Below, piece by piece: positions 1-5,972 of a stretch of DNA of 6,219 nucleotides (within the stretch, counting starts at the first letter, position 1; every line of letters starts with the position of its first letter). The stretch covers positions 1 to 6,219 of the forward strand of contig CALQCP020000147.1 in NCBI GenBank assembly GCA_943329105.2. The letters run 5' to 3'. This stretch comes from Chitinophaga pinensis. GTDB lineage: Bacteria; Planctomycetota; Phycisphaerae; Phycisphaerales; SM1A02. The translations under genes and the position numbers were made by a program. The notes under the pieces are model-generated. The model was not told where the DNA came from, did no database searches, and saw nothing but the letters and a program-made list of their open reading frames with translations.

Positions 1-496
1 CATACAGGTGACCCGAGAACGCAAACATCACCGTCTTATTCTCGAAGCCCCAGCGCGTGTCATCAACACCCGGAGCGCCCGAAGCCGATCCGTACGCGGA
101 CGCTGCCACAAAGCGCGTCTGGATGAGCCCCGACAACTTGATGCTCATCGCCCCGTCCGCGGCTTCGATCTGCAACCCACCTCCGGGCGCGTTCGACAGA
201 CCGGCCGTCCACTCAGTGTCGCGGTACGCGGTCCGCGCCGACGTATCCGCAAGCACGTCCCGCACCACGCCGCGAATCTGCTCCGCGCGCGCCTCATCCA
301 ACCACTGGTCACGTTGCTGCACACGCATCTCCGCAAGCTCAGCGCGCATGGCGGCAAGTTCACGCTGAACGTCAAGGGGTGGCAGATCGGCGATGAGGAG
401 CACGGGCGCAACAGCGTAACGGCAGATTGGTAGGCAGAAACTCGAATGAGGGAAACCCCAGCAATCAGCAGGATTGCACCTGTTACAGCCCTCCAA
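1..496 (-). CDS. Outer-membrane porin-like protein, N-terminal part (3' end beyond the window)
   Basis: Partial gene; 165 codons are visible if the TTG at 496 is the start. Residues 25-36 (CRYAVAPVLLIA) look like a signal-peptide core with likely cleavage before DLPP. Residues 43-70 form a charged heptad helix (RELAAMRAELAEMR, then RDQWLDEARAEQ). A linker VVRDVLAD at 77-84 follows. Alternating strands begin near residue 106: LQIEAADG, MSIKLSGLIQTRFVA, and DTRWGFENKTVMFAFSGHLY at the window edge. Helix, linker and barrel in this order match the phosphate-selective porin O/P-like proteins common in Planctomycetota; the role as an outer-membrane diffusion channel is inferred from that family. 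The start is unclear. The frame is closed by TGA at 521-523, and the only in-frame starts ahead of the heptad helix are TTG at 496 and GTG at 403. The GTG would remove the signal peptide, and neither has a clear Shine-Dalgarno. Codons 24-69 lie in repeat R1. Confidence 0.75.
   Translation of the reverse strand, partial: MEGCNRCNPADCWGFPHSSFCLPICRYAVAPVLLIADLPPLDVQRELAAMRAELAEMRVQQRDQWLDEARAEQIRGVVRDVLADTSARTAYRDTEWTAGLSNAPGGGLQIEAADGAMSIKLSGLIQTRFVAASAYGSASGAPGVDDTRWGFENKTVMFAFSGHLY
291..447 (-). repeat. Direct repeat R1 (porin-leader repeat, copy inside the intact porin gene)
   Basis: Bases 291-429 match 2824-2962 (R2) without gaps, with about 8 differences in 139. The core 324-428 also matches R3 at 4859-4963. 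A short further match to R3 (ttggtag, a 6- or 8-base spacer, then actcgaat) carries the similarity to 447. In the porin frame, 5 of the 8 differences from R2 are synonymous; the other 3 make only L/I and Q/E changes. This supports the porin frame as the one under selection. Confidence 0.9.
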
Positions 497-531
497 GGCG
501 CGACGCGACGCGGGACGTACTCAGACCGACC

Positions 532-2817
532 TTACATGGCGGGCGCCCACGCCTGAGTGCGCACAAACTCAATCCAAGACTGCGTACGTGAACTCCTTAC
601 CATCGCTTCCTTGTACTGGTCCATCCCGACTAGCCCGCCAGCGCGCGCCTCAGCAAGATCTGGAGCATCCAGGCGCTGGCGGCACAATTCCAGTTCCAAC
701 CAATTGTTTGCGACAAAGCTTCGCCGGACAATGTCGAAACTGGCGTTCGGTGGCGGATGAGGACTGTCTGGATCGAGCCCACTACGCTCGGGCGCGGGTT
801 CAAGGGCACCAGCAAAGGAGCCGCGAACGATGCCAACTTCACGCAAGTAAGCACTCCGAAGCTCGTCAGTTCGTTCTGGGTTCCGCGCCACCAACTCCTC
901 AAACCACTTCCGATTCTCCTTTACAATTGCGCTGTGCGCGAGGCGCAGATTCCGAAGCGAAAGGGCTGTCGCCTCAACACTACTCGCGAGGGAATCTTCT
1001 ACCTCCTTCATCAGATCGCTTCCGGTTTGCTTGCGTGTCCTCTCTGCCACCGCGCTGAGAACCGCGCCCACAAGCGCCGTTCGGCGCCACTGCATCCATG
1101 CAGACATACGCTGCACGTGCAACGGAAGCATTACCTCAAAGTAAGTCTTGATCCACGCTTCAGGATCTGAATCTTGGAATCTTTCTGCCGCCCTGACCTT
1201 CGCCACACACACCATCCACTCCCCTCCAGCGATGGCATAGGGATTCACTGACGCCGCGCCGCACCCAATCGTACAAAACCACATGCAGGCCGCATCCGCG
1301 TTGCTTCCGACAACGCCGACTGGCGGGGATCGGATCAACTCCAGCATCTGAATCAAGGCGGTAGTTTCGACCCCGCAGAACCGATCAACGGCCTCCACGG
1401 CCGCAACATAGTCGGCGTCTGGCGAGGTCGCTGCAATCACATCCATGATGCGCTTCCAGTCCGCACTCGAGGCGGTGTCAGCACGCTTCCATAGGTTGCT
1501 GCCCTCGAGACCGTACCACGCTGAATCGGCCTCGCCCTCGCCGTCGTGAGCCCTCACATCAAGACGGATCGCAACGTCAAGTTTGGGCGCCTGCCATCTT
1601 CGTTCCATGGACATCTGAGATTCAGTAGGGACCTCCTGAGAGTGCCAATTCGGATGCATTCCAGCAGGGCGTCCGCTTCCATTGATCACCACGCCAAGCA
1701 CCCGCAGTCGGTTGACGGTCTCATCTGAAACCGTGCGGAACCGTGTCACCCACCGCACCGCGCCTTCATCTGCCGCTGTGCCCGCATCGGTAAACACGCT
1801 GCGTTCCATGCGTGCCGCTTCGAGTTCGCGTGCGGCATAGGTCATGAATTCAGCCTTGTGCTGCAAGAGTTCCAACGCCACCTGATCGAGTTCTGCTGAA
1901 CAAGCAGTACTCATCGCCACTGCCAACCGCCGTTCCAAGTCTCCGTCGTCAATCGGATTCAGCATCGCTTGAAACAGGCCACCCCGAAAGGCCAGTCGGC
2001 TTCGAAGGGGCAATTGGGCCTCCACTCGAGCGGCATATTCCCACTGGATTCGCTCCACAACTCGTGCACTCGAAAGTACAACTCGAAGTGCCTCCCGCCA
2101 AGCGCCAACAACTACGCGGCGGAAATTGGAGATATCGTGCGAAGGGTCCGAAAGCATGCCCAAGTCGGAGGTGGCAAATCCTTCCGACTCAAGTCTTCGA
2201 GCCACGGTCACGTACATGGCCGAAGCGGCGCTATCAACATCCATGAGAGCGCCAAGCAGACGGCTACGGTAATTGGTCAATTCGGGAACCAAGGCCCGCC
2301 GGCATTCCGCAGTGAGACCCATGGTCTCAACTGCATCCTCGATGTCCCACACGACTGCCGGATTCAACGACCCGATTCGCGAACGTAGGTGCGCTCGGAC
2401 TCTATTGCATCGTAGACGCCGAATGTAGTCCTCGGTAACAACACTACTGATCGAATGCGCGTCAGAAAAGTCTCGCACCATCGTCTCCTCGATCTGAGCG
2501 AGTTCCCTCTCCACTTTAGCGACACGGGCGCGCGCACGTGCGTGGGCGTCACTCGGCTGAAGGAGTAATGGACTTTGCTCCGCTACAGCGATGCTCCCTA
2601 AAGCGGGAAGGCCCTGGGTCTCGAGTAGTTCCCAGTACTGCGACAACATCGCCTGGTAACGCACCGCTGCGTCCGCTAGGTCGTGCGCATCAGCGCTCGT
2701 ACACATCGCTTTCAGACCCCAGAAGCCGACTGGGTTCGCCATCGAATCCGCGACCGCCTGCGCGTAACTAGCGCGCACCAGAGTCATCGCCAGAACGAGG
2801 GCGATTACTCGTCGCAT
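532..2817 (-). CDS. Large exported alpha-helical protein of unknown function (761 aa)
   Basis: I do not recognise a named family. Residues 1-19 are a clear Sec signal peptide: M-R-R, a hydrophobic core VIALVLAMTLV, and A-S-Y-A before Q20. The mature protein therefore acts outside the cytoplasm, and no later membrane span is evident. Most of it reads as amphipathic helices rich in Arg, Glu, Ala and Leu, for example RVAKVERELAQIEETMVRDF near residue 100. Two parts share a pattern of helix, Leu-Pro or Asn-Pro turn, then an Arg-rich helix: AQLPLRSRLAFR in the first half and ARNPERTDELRSAYLREV in the last third. This hints at an internal duplication. Between them C511, C515 and C519 are spaced C-x3-C-x3-C, unusual for an exported protein. 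The ATG at 2817 has GAGG at 2828-2825, 7 nt upstream, inside repeat R2, and overlaps the end of the 55-codon leader frame by 13 nt, so coupled translation is possible. The porin gene follows after 35 nt or more. Confidence 0.8.
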   Translation of the reverse strand: MRRVIALVLAMTLVRASYAQAVADSMANPVGFWGLKAMCTSADAHDLADAAVRYQAMLSQYWELLETQGLPALGSIAVAEQSPLLLQPSDAHARARARVAKVERELAQIEETMVRDFSDAHSISSVVTEDYIRRLRCNRVRAHLRSRIGSLNPAVVWDIEDAVETMGLTAECRRALVPELTNYRSRLLGALMDVDSAASAMYVTVARRLESEGFATSDLGMLSDPSHDISNFRRVVVGAWREALRVVLSSARVVERIQWEYAARVEAQLPLRSRLAFRGGLFQAMLNPIDDGDLERRLAVAMSTACSAELDQVALELLQHKAEFMTYAARELEAARMERSVFTDAGTAADEGAVRWVTRFRTVSDETVNRLRVLGVVINGSGRPAGMHPNWHSQEVPTESQMSMERRWQAPKLDVAIRLDVRAHDGEGEADSAWYGLEGSNLWKRADTASSADWKRIMDVIAATSPDADYVAAVEAVDRFCGVETTALIQMLELIRSPPVGVVGSNADAACMWFCTIGCGAASVNPYAIAGGEWMVCVAKVRAAERFQDSDPEAWIKTYFEVMLPLHVQRMSAWMQWRRTALVGAVLSAVAERTRKQTGSDLMKEVEDSLASSVEATALSLRNLRLAHSAIVKENRKWFEELVARNPERTDELRSAYLREVGIVRGSFAGALEPAPERSGLDPDSPHPPPNASFDIVRRSFVANNWLELELCRQRLDAPDLAEARAGGLVGMDQYKEAMVRSSRTQSWIEFVRTQAWAPAM

Positions 2818-2972
2818 GATCCCGCCTCATCCAACCACTGGTCACGCTGCTCGACGCGCATCTCCGCAAGCTCAGCGCGCATGGCGGCAAGTTCACGTTG
2901 AACGTCGATGGGTGGCAGATCGGCGATGAGGAGCACGGGCGCCACAGCGTAACGGCAGATTGAACAGAACAC
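2805..2972 (-). CDS. 55-aa porin-leader fragment (signal peptide plus heptad helix), possibly a small protein or pseudogene
   Basis: The frame starts at GTG 2972-2970 and ends with TAA 2807-2805. Residues 1-17 (MFCSICRYAVAPVLLIA) form a plausible signal peptide cleaved before D18. Residues 24-49 repeat the heptad helix of the porin at the left edge (QRELAAMRAELAEM, then RDQWLDEA). After residue 50 similarity stops and the frame ends GSCDE, running 13 nt into the 761-aa gene. It is therefore a porin cut off just after its helix. The differences from R1 are mostly synonymous, which suggests recent duplication or continued selection. It could be a translated leader that couples translation of the 761-aa gene, a small exported helical peptide, or a remnant. 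No Shine-Dalgarno is clear at the GTG. Confidence 0.4.
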   Translation of the reverse strand: MFCSICRYAVAPVLLIADLPPIDVQRELAAMRAELAEMRVEQRDQWLDEAGSCDE

Positions 2973-3007
2973 GATGAATGCGGCGCCGAGCAGACCGCAC
3001 TGAGCGT
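2824..3007 (-). repeat. Direct repeat R2 (tail of the 116-aa gene fused to the porin leader)
   Basis: This copy has two joined parts. Bases 2824-2962 match R1. Bases 2962-3007 match 5018-5063 in the 3' part of the 116-aa gene, with one difference in 46. Relative to R3, exactly 54 bases (4964-5017) are missing at the join. They hold the last 11 codons of the 116-aa gene after VFCS, its stop, and the spacer before the porin leader. Because 54 is a multiple of three, the gene tail and the porin leader are in one open frame here. Confidence 0.9.
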
Positions 3008-3177
3008 GGTCGTGCCCAAGCGGCAGCCGGGACTCGGCCGCTCAGGAGGTGGTATCGGATTCGGAAGGCACGCTCATCGAGGGATCTGCCATTCTCGGAT
3101 TCAACTCGGTTGCTGAGTTCAACGCCCCACAGAGTACGCAGACTGACGCGCAGAACGCCGAAGTCCTCGAATGGAAT
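3008..3177. other. Spacer between repeat R2 and the end of the 469-aa gene
   Basis: This 170-base stretch follows the stop of the 469-aa gene on the minus strand. It shows no convincing gene. One minus frame ends in a polar tail (MADPSMSVPSESDTTS) at a TGA just before R2 begins, in the same frame as the R2 leader. It could be a scrap of a lost gene, but no homology supports this. I see no clear hairpin terminator. Confidence 0.4.
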
Positions 3178-4587
3178 CTAGTTGCGTTTGGGAGAAACCG
3201 CCGCGACCTGATCAGGGGTAACAATGGACCAAAGTGCTCCCGTGGAGATCAGTCCGTCTATCCGCACCTGCACATCCTGTCGCCACTGAAGCATCGCCTT
3301 GTCGAACTCAGCAGGGTCCCAATCGGCATCCGCATGGACCGCGAGCGCGCGAAGTTGAGCGAGCGTGTCTGCCGCTTCCCGAAGTGCGCGGTCATGAATT
3401 CGAAGCATCTTCCGCAGGAACCTATCCCCCTCCCCGGCATCACGCTGCCTCCCGCGCTCGAAACAGTGCACCATGGCCGTGTCGAAGTCACGGCAGAGCT
3501 CGTCCAAGGCGCGCTGCCTCGCTTCGCAGTCATTTCGCAGAAGCGCGCTCCCCTGTTCACGCAACTCTCCGCGCAATCTCGCGAGCGCAACCGATGCGGC
3601 GGCGGAATACTCGAAGAGATCCGCCGCGAGTTGGTCATATGCAAGCTCCCGATATGCGCGACGAACATCTGCCGCGACCTCGATGGGGACCAGTTCTCCA
3701 AGAGCGTTGAGAAGCTCCTCGTTGATGGCCGCAGTCCGCTGGATAGACAGCGCCACGGGGCGATACAAGGCGAACAGCGCAGCACTTGGGTCCACCCCTG
3801 CCTCTGCGGATTTGACATGCGCTTCCAAACTTCGACAGACCAAGCGAAGATATGCCTGAATCGTCATACGACGCTGCTCGAATACCCTCGGCGAGTTGTC
3901 AATGGCGTATTGCCGGACCGCCGCCGCCTGCTCGGGAGAAGTCCTGGGGTCGATCGACGCTTCATAGAGGAGTCGGAGTACCTGAGGAACCAAGTGCCCA
4001 GAGACACCGCTGCCAACTGCTATCGCATCGCCTGACCGAGCCATCATGACGCGAGAAGAGGCGGACTCCAAACCGGGCTCCAGTTCCTGACCTTCCGCCA
4101 GAAACGTGCGAAGATAATCACTCTCCCGCGCAAACACTGCCTGCGCGAGTTGATCCCGACGAGCGAACATCGCCCTCAACGCCTGCACGTCCTCGGCACT
4201 TGGTGGTCCCGAATGGCGTCTCTGCGCAAACTCCGAGGCCGGGCCACGCAGTTCCTCAAATCCGTCGGAGATCCACTTCGGCCCAAACTCGGCAATCGCC
4301 GCCGCCCATTGGCGGACCAGTTCGGCTTGCTGTCCGTCAGCCCCGGAAATCCAAACAAGGTAACTGATCTCACTCCGCTCTACGGAACGGGGCGGGAACA
4401 CCGAAACGCTACTGCTTCCCGGAAACTGCGATACCACCGATGGCGCCTCCGCCACTGGCACGGGCTTCCCGACTGCATCTGGAGGATCGAAGTCGCGGGG
4501 ACTAGCGCTCGCTGCCGAACACGGTACGGCGCCGATCGCGGCTGAACAAACTACCGCTGAAACGATAGCAACGAGTAATGCCGTCAT
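3178..4587 (-). CDS. Exported alpha-helical protein of unknown function (469 aa)
   Basis: No named family recognised. Residues 1-28 form a Sec signal peptide: MTALLVAIVSAVVCSAAIG, then V-P-C-S-A-A-S-A with likely cleavage before S29. Residues 29-72 are a Pro/Ser/Val-rich linker, and from about residue 75 to the end the protein is almost all amphipathic helix. The segment HLVPQVLRLLYEAS followed by TSPEQAAAVRQYAIDN resembles SLNPAVVWDIEDAVETMG then TAECRRALVPELTN in the 761-aa protein. Likewise ELVPIEVAADVRRAYRELAY resembles AQLPLRSRLAFR there. The two may be distant paralogues, this one with a single unit; that is an inference by eye. The ATG at 4587 is supported by GGCAGGG about 6 nt upstream (4600-4594) and by the signal peptide. 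The gene lies between R3 and R2. The long plus-strand frame opposite it is rich in Arg, His and Cys and is judged a shadow. Confidence 0.78.
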   Translation of the reverse strand: MTALLVAIVSAVVCSAAIGAVPCSAASASPRDFDPPDAVGKPVPVAEAPSVVSQFPGSSSVSVFPPRSVERSEISYLVWISGADGQQAELVRQWAAAIAEFGPKWISDGFEELRGPASEFAQRRHSGPPSAEDVQALRAMFARRDQLAQAVFARESDYLRTFLAEGQELEPGLESASSRVMMARSGDAIAVGSGVSGHLVPQVLRLLYEASIDPRTSPEQAAAVRQYAIDNSPRVFEQRRMTIQAYLRLVCRSLEAHVKSAEAGVDPSAALFALYRPVALSIQRTAAINEELLNALGELVPIEVAADVRRAYRELAYDQLAADLFEYSAAASVALARLRGELREQGSALLRNDCEARQRALDELCRDFDTAMVHCFERGRQRDAGEGDRFLRKMLRIHDRALREAADTLAQLRALAVHADADWDPAEFDKAMLQWRQDVQVRIDGLISTGALWSIVTPDQVAAVSPKRN

Positions 4588-4737
4588 TCGATGCCCTGCC
4601 TTCGATTTGTAAGACGATCACAACCTCAATGCGAACTTGGTTTAGTGCCTCCGCGCCAAATGGTGAGATACGCCGGCTCTGCAGCACATGATCTCTCCGG
4701 CGACCGACGGGCGCAAACCTCGCGGTCATCAATGGCC
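4588..4737. other. Spacer upstream of the 469-aa gene
   Basis: These 150 bases separate the stop of the R3 leader remnant from the start of the 469-aa gene. Only the Shine-Dalgarno-like GGCAGGG at 4600-4594 (minus strand) is clear. A promoter for the 469-aa gene would be expected here, but no well-spaced -35/-10 pair was convincing. Confidence 0.4.
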
Positions 4738-4983
4738 TCAACCCGGTACTACGGATGGTAACCGTCTTAGAAGCTGCCACAAGAGGATTTGATCAACTTT
4801 GACGATTGCATTTCTGCGCTCGCCCTTCCGAGCAACCGCCGCGCATGCAACCCCTTCGCGCATCTCCGCAAGCTCAGCGCGCATGGCGGCAAGTTCACGC
4901 TGAACGTCGATGGGTGGCAGATCGGCGCTGAGGAACACGGGCGCAACAGGGTAACGGCAGGTTGGTAGACGCTGCCACTCGAA
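4738..4983 (-). pseudogene. Decayed porin-leader fragment in R3
   Basis: Directly after the stop of the 116-aa gene (4986-4984) the same frame stays open down to TGA at 4738. Its first 34 codons read like the porin leader: TCRYPVAPVFLSADLPPIDV, then QRELAAMRAELAEM. Beyond this the sequence leaves porin homology and continues as about 40 unrelated residues. The only standard start is GTG at 4938, too late to include a signal peptide. Compared with R2, 4 of 6 differences in the shared 105 bases change the residue (A to P, L to F, I to S, I to T), and three of these disturb the hydrophobic core. It is best read as a non-functional duplicate; a 66-aa product from GTG 4938 cannot be excluded. Confidence 0.55.
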
Positions 4984-5063
4984 TTACAGAGACAGAAGCC
5001 CGGGGAGCGGCCAGGACGAACAGAACACGATCAATGCGGCGCCGAGCAGACCGCACTGAGCGT
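4859..5063 (-). repeat. Direct repeat R3 (longest copy, spanning the end of the 116-aa gene and the porin leader)
   Basis: Bases 4859-4963 match R2 2857-2961 with about 6 differences in 105, and match R1 324-428. Bases 5018-5063 match R2 2962-3007 with one difference. The 54 bases between (4964-5017) are absent from R2, although part of them (actcgaat at 4977-4984) recurs at the edge of R1. R3 therefore keeps the most complete junction and probably resembles the ancestral arrangement. Confidence 0.9.
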
Positions 5064-5334
5064 CATCACCGCCATCGACCGAGGCGATCGGATGCCCGCT
5101 CGTGTTCAAGATCTCACCACCCCGAACCTCGAGGATGTATGCTCCACCGCCGCGATACACCTTGCCATCCCGAACCTCCGCAAGCACCTGCCCCTGCAAG
5201 TTCAGCAACTGCTGATCGCGAGTCGTGCCGATGGTCTGTCCCATCAGGTTCTTGACTTCGTTTCCCTCGAGCCGGAGCAGCGTCTGACCGCGTGAGTTCT
5301 TGAGTTCGACCATACGCGGAATCATAAATGCCAT
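4984..5334 (-). CDS. Beta-flower-like repeat protein with C-terminal hydrophobic tail (116 aa)
   Basis: Residues 12-91 are five consecutive 16-residue units with no gaps, starting at residues 12, 28, 44, 60 and 76. Each has Gly at its fifth position (G16, G32, G48, G64, G80), usually Asn at the second, Leu or Ile at the eighth, and Val or Ile at the last. Units read like KNSRGQTLLRLEGNEV and LNLQGQVLAEVRDGKV. Such short beta repeats recall the 4-fold beta-flower domain or a small beta-solenoid; the assignment is mine by pattern. Residues 93-106 (QCGLLGAALIVFCS) form a hydrophobic segment that may anchor the protein. The first ten residues lack a signal peptide. No Shine-Dalgarno is visible before the ATG at 5334, and M4 and M8 are alternative starts. 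The last codons lie in R3. The 125-base divergent region towards the membrane-protein gene probably holds its promoter. Function unknown. Confidence 0.75.
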   Translation of the reverse strand: MAFMIPRMVELKNSRGQTLLRLEGNEVKNLMGQTIGTTRDQQLLNLQGQVLAEVRDGKVYRGGGAYILEVRGGEILNTSGHPIASVDGGDDAQCGLLGAALIVFCSSWPLPGLLSL

Positions 5335-5459
5335 GTTTCAGCGCGGGGAACGAAATTCGTGCGTGAGGACGATGGTGGTATCGGTTGGCGTGGAGACGTG
5401 GACGGGCATTCAAGGGGATTGGGTGGAGTGGGCCTTCGGCAGACGAATCATCGACACAC
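5335..5459. promoter_or_regulatory. Divergent intergenic region, probably carrying promoters for both directions
   Basis: These 125 bases lie between the minus-strand 116-aa gene and the plus-strand membrane-protein gene, so promoters for both should be here. No -35/-10 pair was convincing. The plus strand is G-rich at 5404-5432. Confidence 0.45.
5404..5432 (+). other. Potential G-quadruplex motif
   Basis: Four runs of at least three G (5404-5406, 5414-5417, 5421-5423, 5430-5432) are separated by loops of 7, 3 and 6 bases. This fits the usual G3+N1-7 pattern. It lies 27 bases before the ATG of the membrane-protein gene on its coding strand. Chance occurrence in GC-rich DNA is quite possible. 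Confidence 0.4.
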
Positions 5460-5972
5460 ATGTCAGACGTATCCAACCCGCTCAGGCGCCTCAGACGCTT
5501 CTTCCAAGCAACGACCGCGTACATTCTCGTCGGAGAATTCTTGATGCGTGCCATGATCTACCTATCGCTGACCCTCAACCTCCTGGTTCTCATCCCGGTC
5601 TGCGGCGGGCTGCTTGCGAATGCTGCGTGGGTCGACAACGCATACGGAGCACCGTCCGCCGCACGACAGATCCTGCTATGCGTCTATCTCTCCATCGCAC
5701 TGATGTCGACGCTACTCTTGTTCCGACCGGATCCTCGCATGATTGCCACCCTGCTGCTGCTGCAGGTGGTCTACAAACTGTCGACACCGTTCTTGGTCGG
5801 AACGTTGCGGAACCCGGTGGTGCTGAGCAACATCGGCATCAGCATGGTGCATGCGGTGACGCTCGTATTCATTTGGCGAGTGACCAATCGCGCGAACATC
5901 CAAACGGGCGGTGAGGTAGCCCGCCCCGGTCCGCCCCGCGAAGACTCGCGCATGGATGCATCGAATGATTGA
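5460..5972 (+). CDS. Four-helix integral membrane protein of unknown function (170 aa)
   Basis: Four hydrophobic segments are evident: about residues 31-53 (AMIYLSLTLNLLVLIPVCGG), 69-88 (RQILLCVYLSIALMSTLLLF), 94-114 (MIATLLLLQVVYKLSTPFLV) and 119-140 (PVVLSNIGISMVHAVTLVFI). The N-terminus (NPLRRLRRFF) is basic and the C-terminal 30 residues are polar, which by the positive-inside rule puts both ends in the cytoplasm. No family or catalytic motif is recognised. The ATG at 5460 is preferred because the frame upstream reaches only a TTG at 5385 and would add 25 Trp/Arg/Gly-rich residues; no Shine-Dalgarno is visible for either. The gene overlaps the next one by 8 nt, so the two are very likely co-transcribed and translationally coupled. 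A link to the methyltransferase's substrate is possible but unproven. Confidence 0.8.
   Translation: MSDVSNPLRRLRRFFQATTAYILVGEFLMRAMIYLSLTLNLLVLIPVCGGLLANAAWVDNAYGAPSAARQILLCVYLSIALMSTLLLFRPDPRMIATLLLLQVVYKLSTPFLVGTLRNPVVLSNIGISMVHAVTLVFIWRVTNRANIQTGGEVARPGPPREDSRMDASND

Noticed and set aside
145..411. 88-codon minus-strand frame across R1
   Set aside because: Overlaps the porin in another frame. Between R1 and R2 the differences fall mostly at third positions of the porin frame, so that frame is the coding one.
496..512. Short tandem repeat (gcgac-type, plus strand) after the 761-aa gene as a terminator
   Set aside because: It is a direct, not inverted, repetition of a GC-rich word, with no stem-loop and no T-run.
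474..1058. 194-codon plus-strand open frame opposite the end of the 761-aa gene
   Set aside because: No recognisable start signal or domain; composition typical of an antisense frame of a GC-rich gene.
3042..3224. 60-codon minus-strand frame spanning the end of the 469-aa gene and the spacer before R2
   Set aside because: It begins inside the 469-aa gene in another frame and shows no domain; only its tail after the 469-aa stop could be a gene scrap, without support.
3049..4035. 328-codon plus-strand open frame opposite the 469-aa gene
   Set aside because: Its product is rich in Arg, His and Cys with no domain or signal, while the opposite minus frame has a signal peptide, a Shine-Dalgarno and regular amphipathic helices. 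It is an antisense shadow.
4502..4780. 92-codon minus-strand frame across the start of the 469-aa gene
   Set aside because: No signal, domain or ribosome-binding site; overlaps the well-supported start of the 469-aa gene in a different frame.
291..5063. Insertion sequence or transposon as the source of the three repeats
   Set aside because: The repeats are direct, encode part of a porin, have no terminal inverted repeats, and no transposase frame lies between them.
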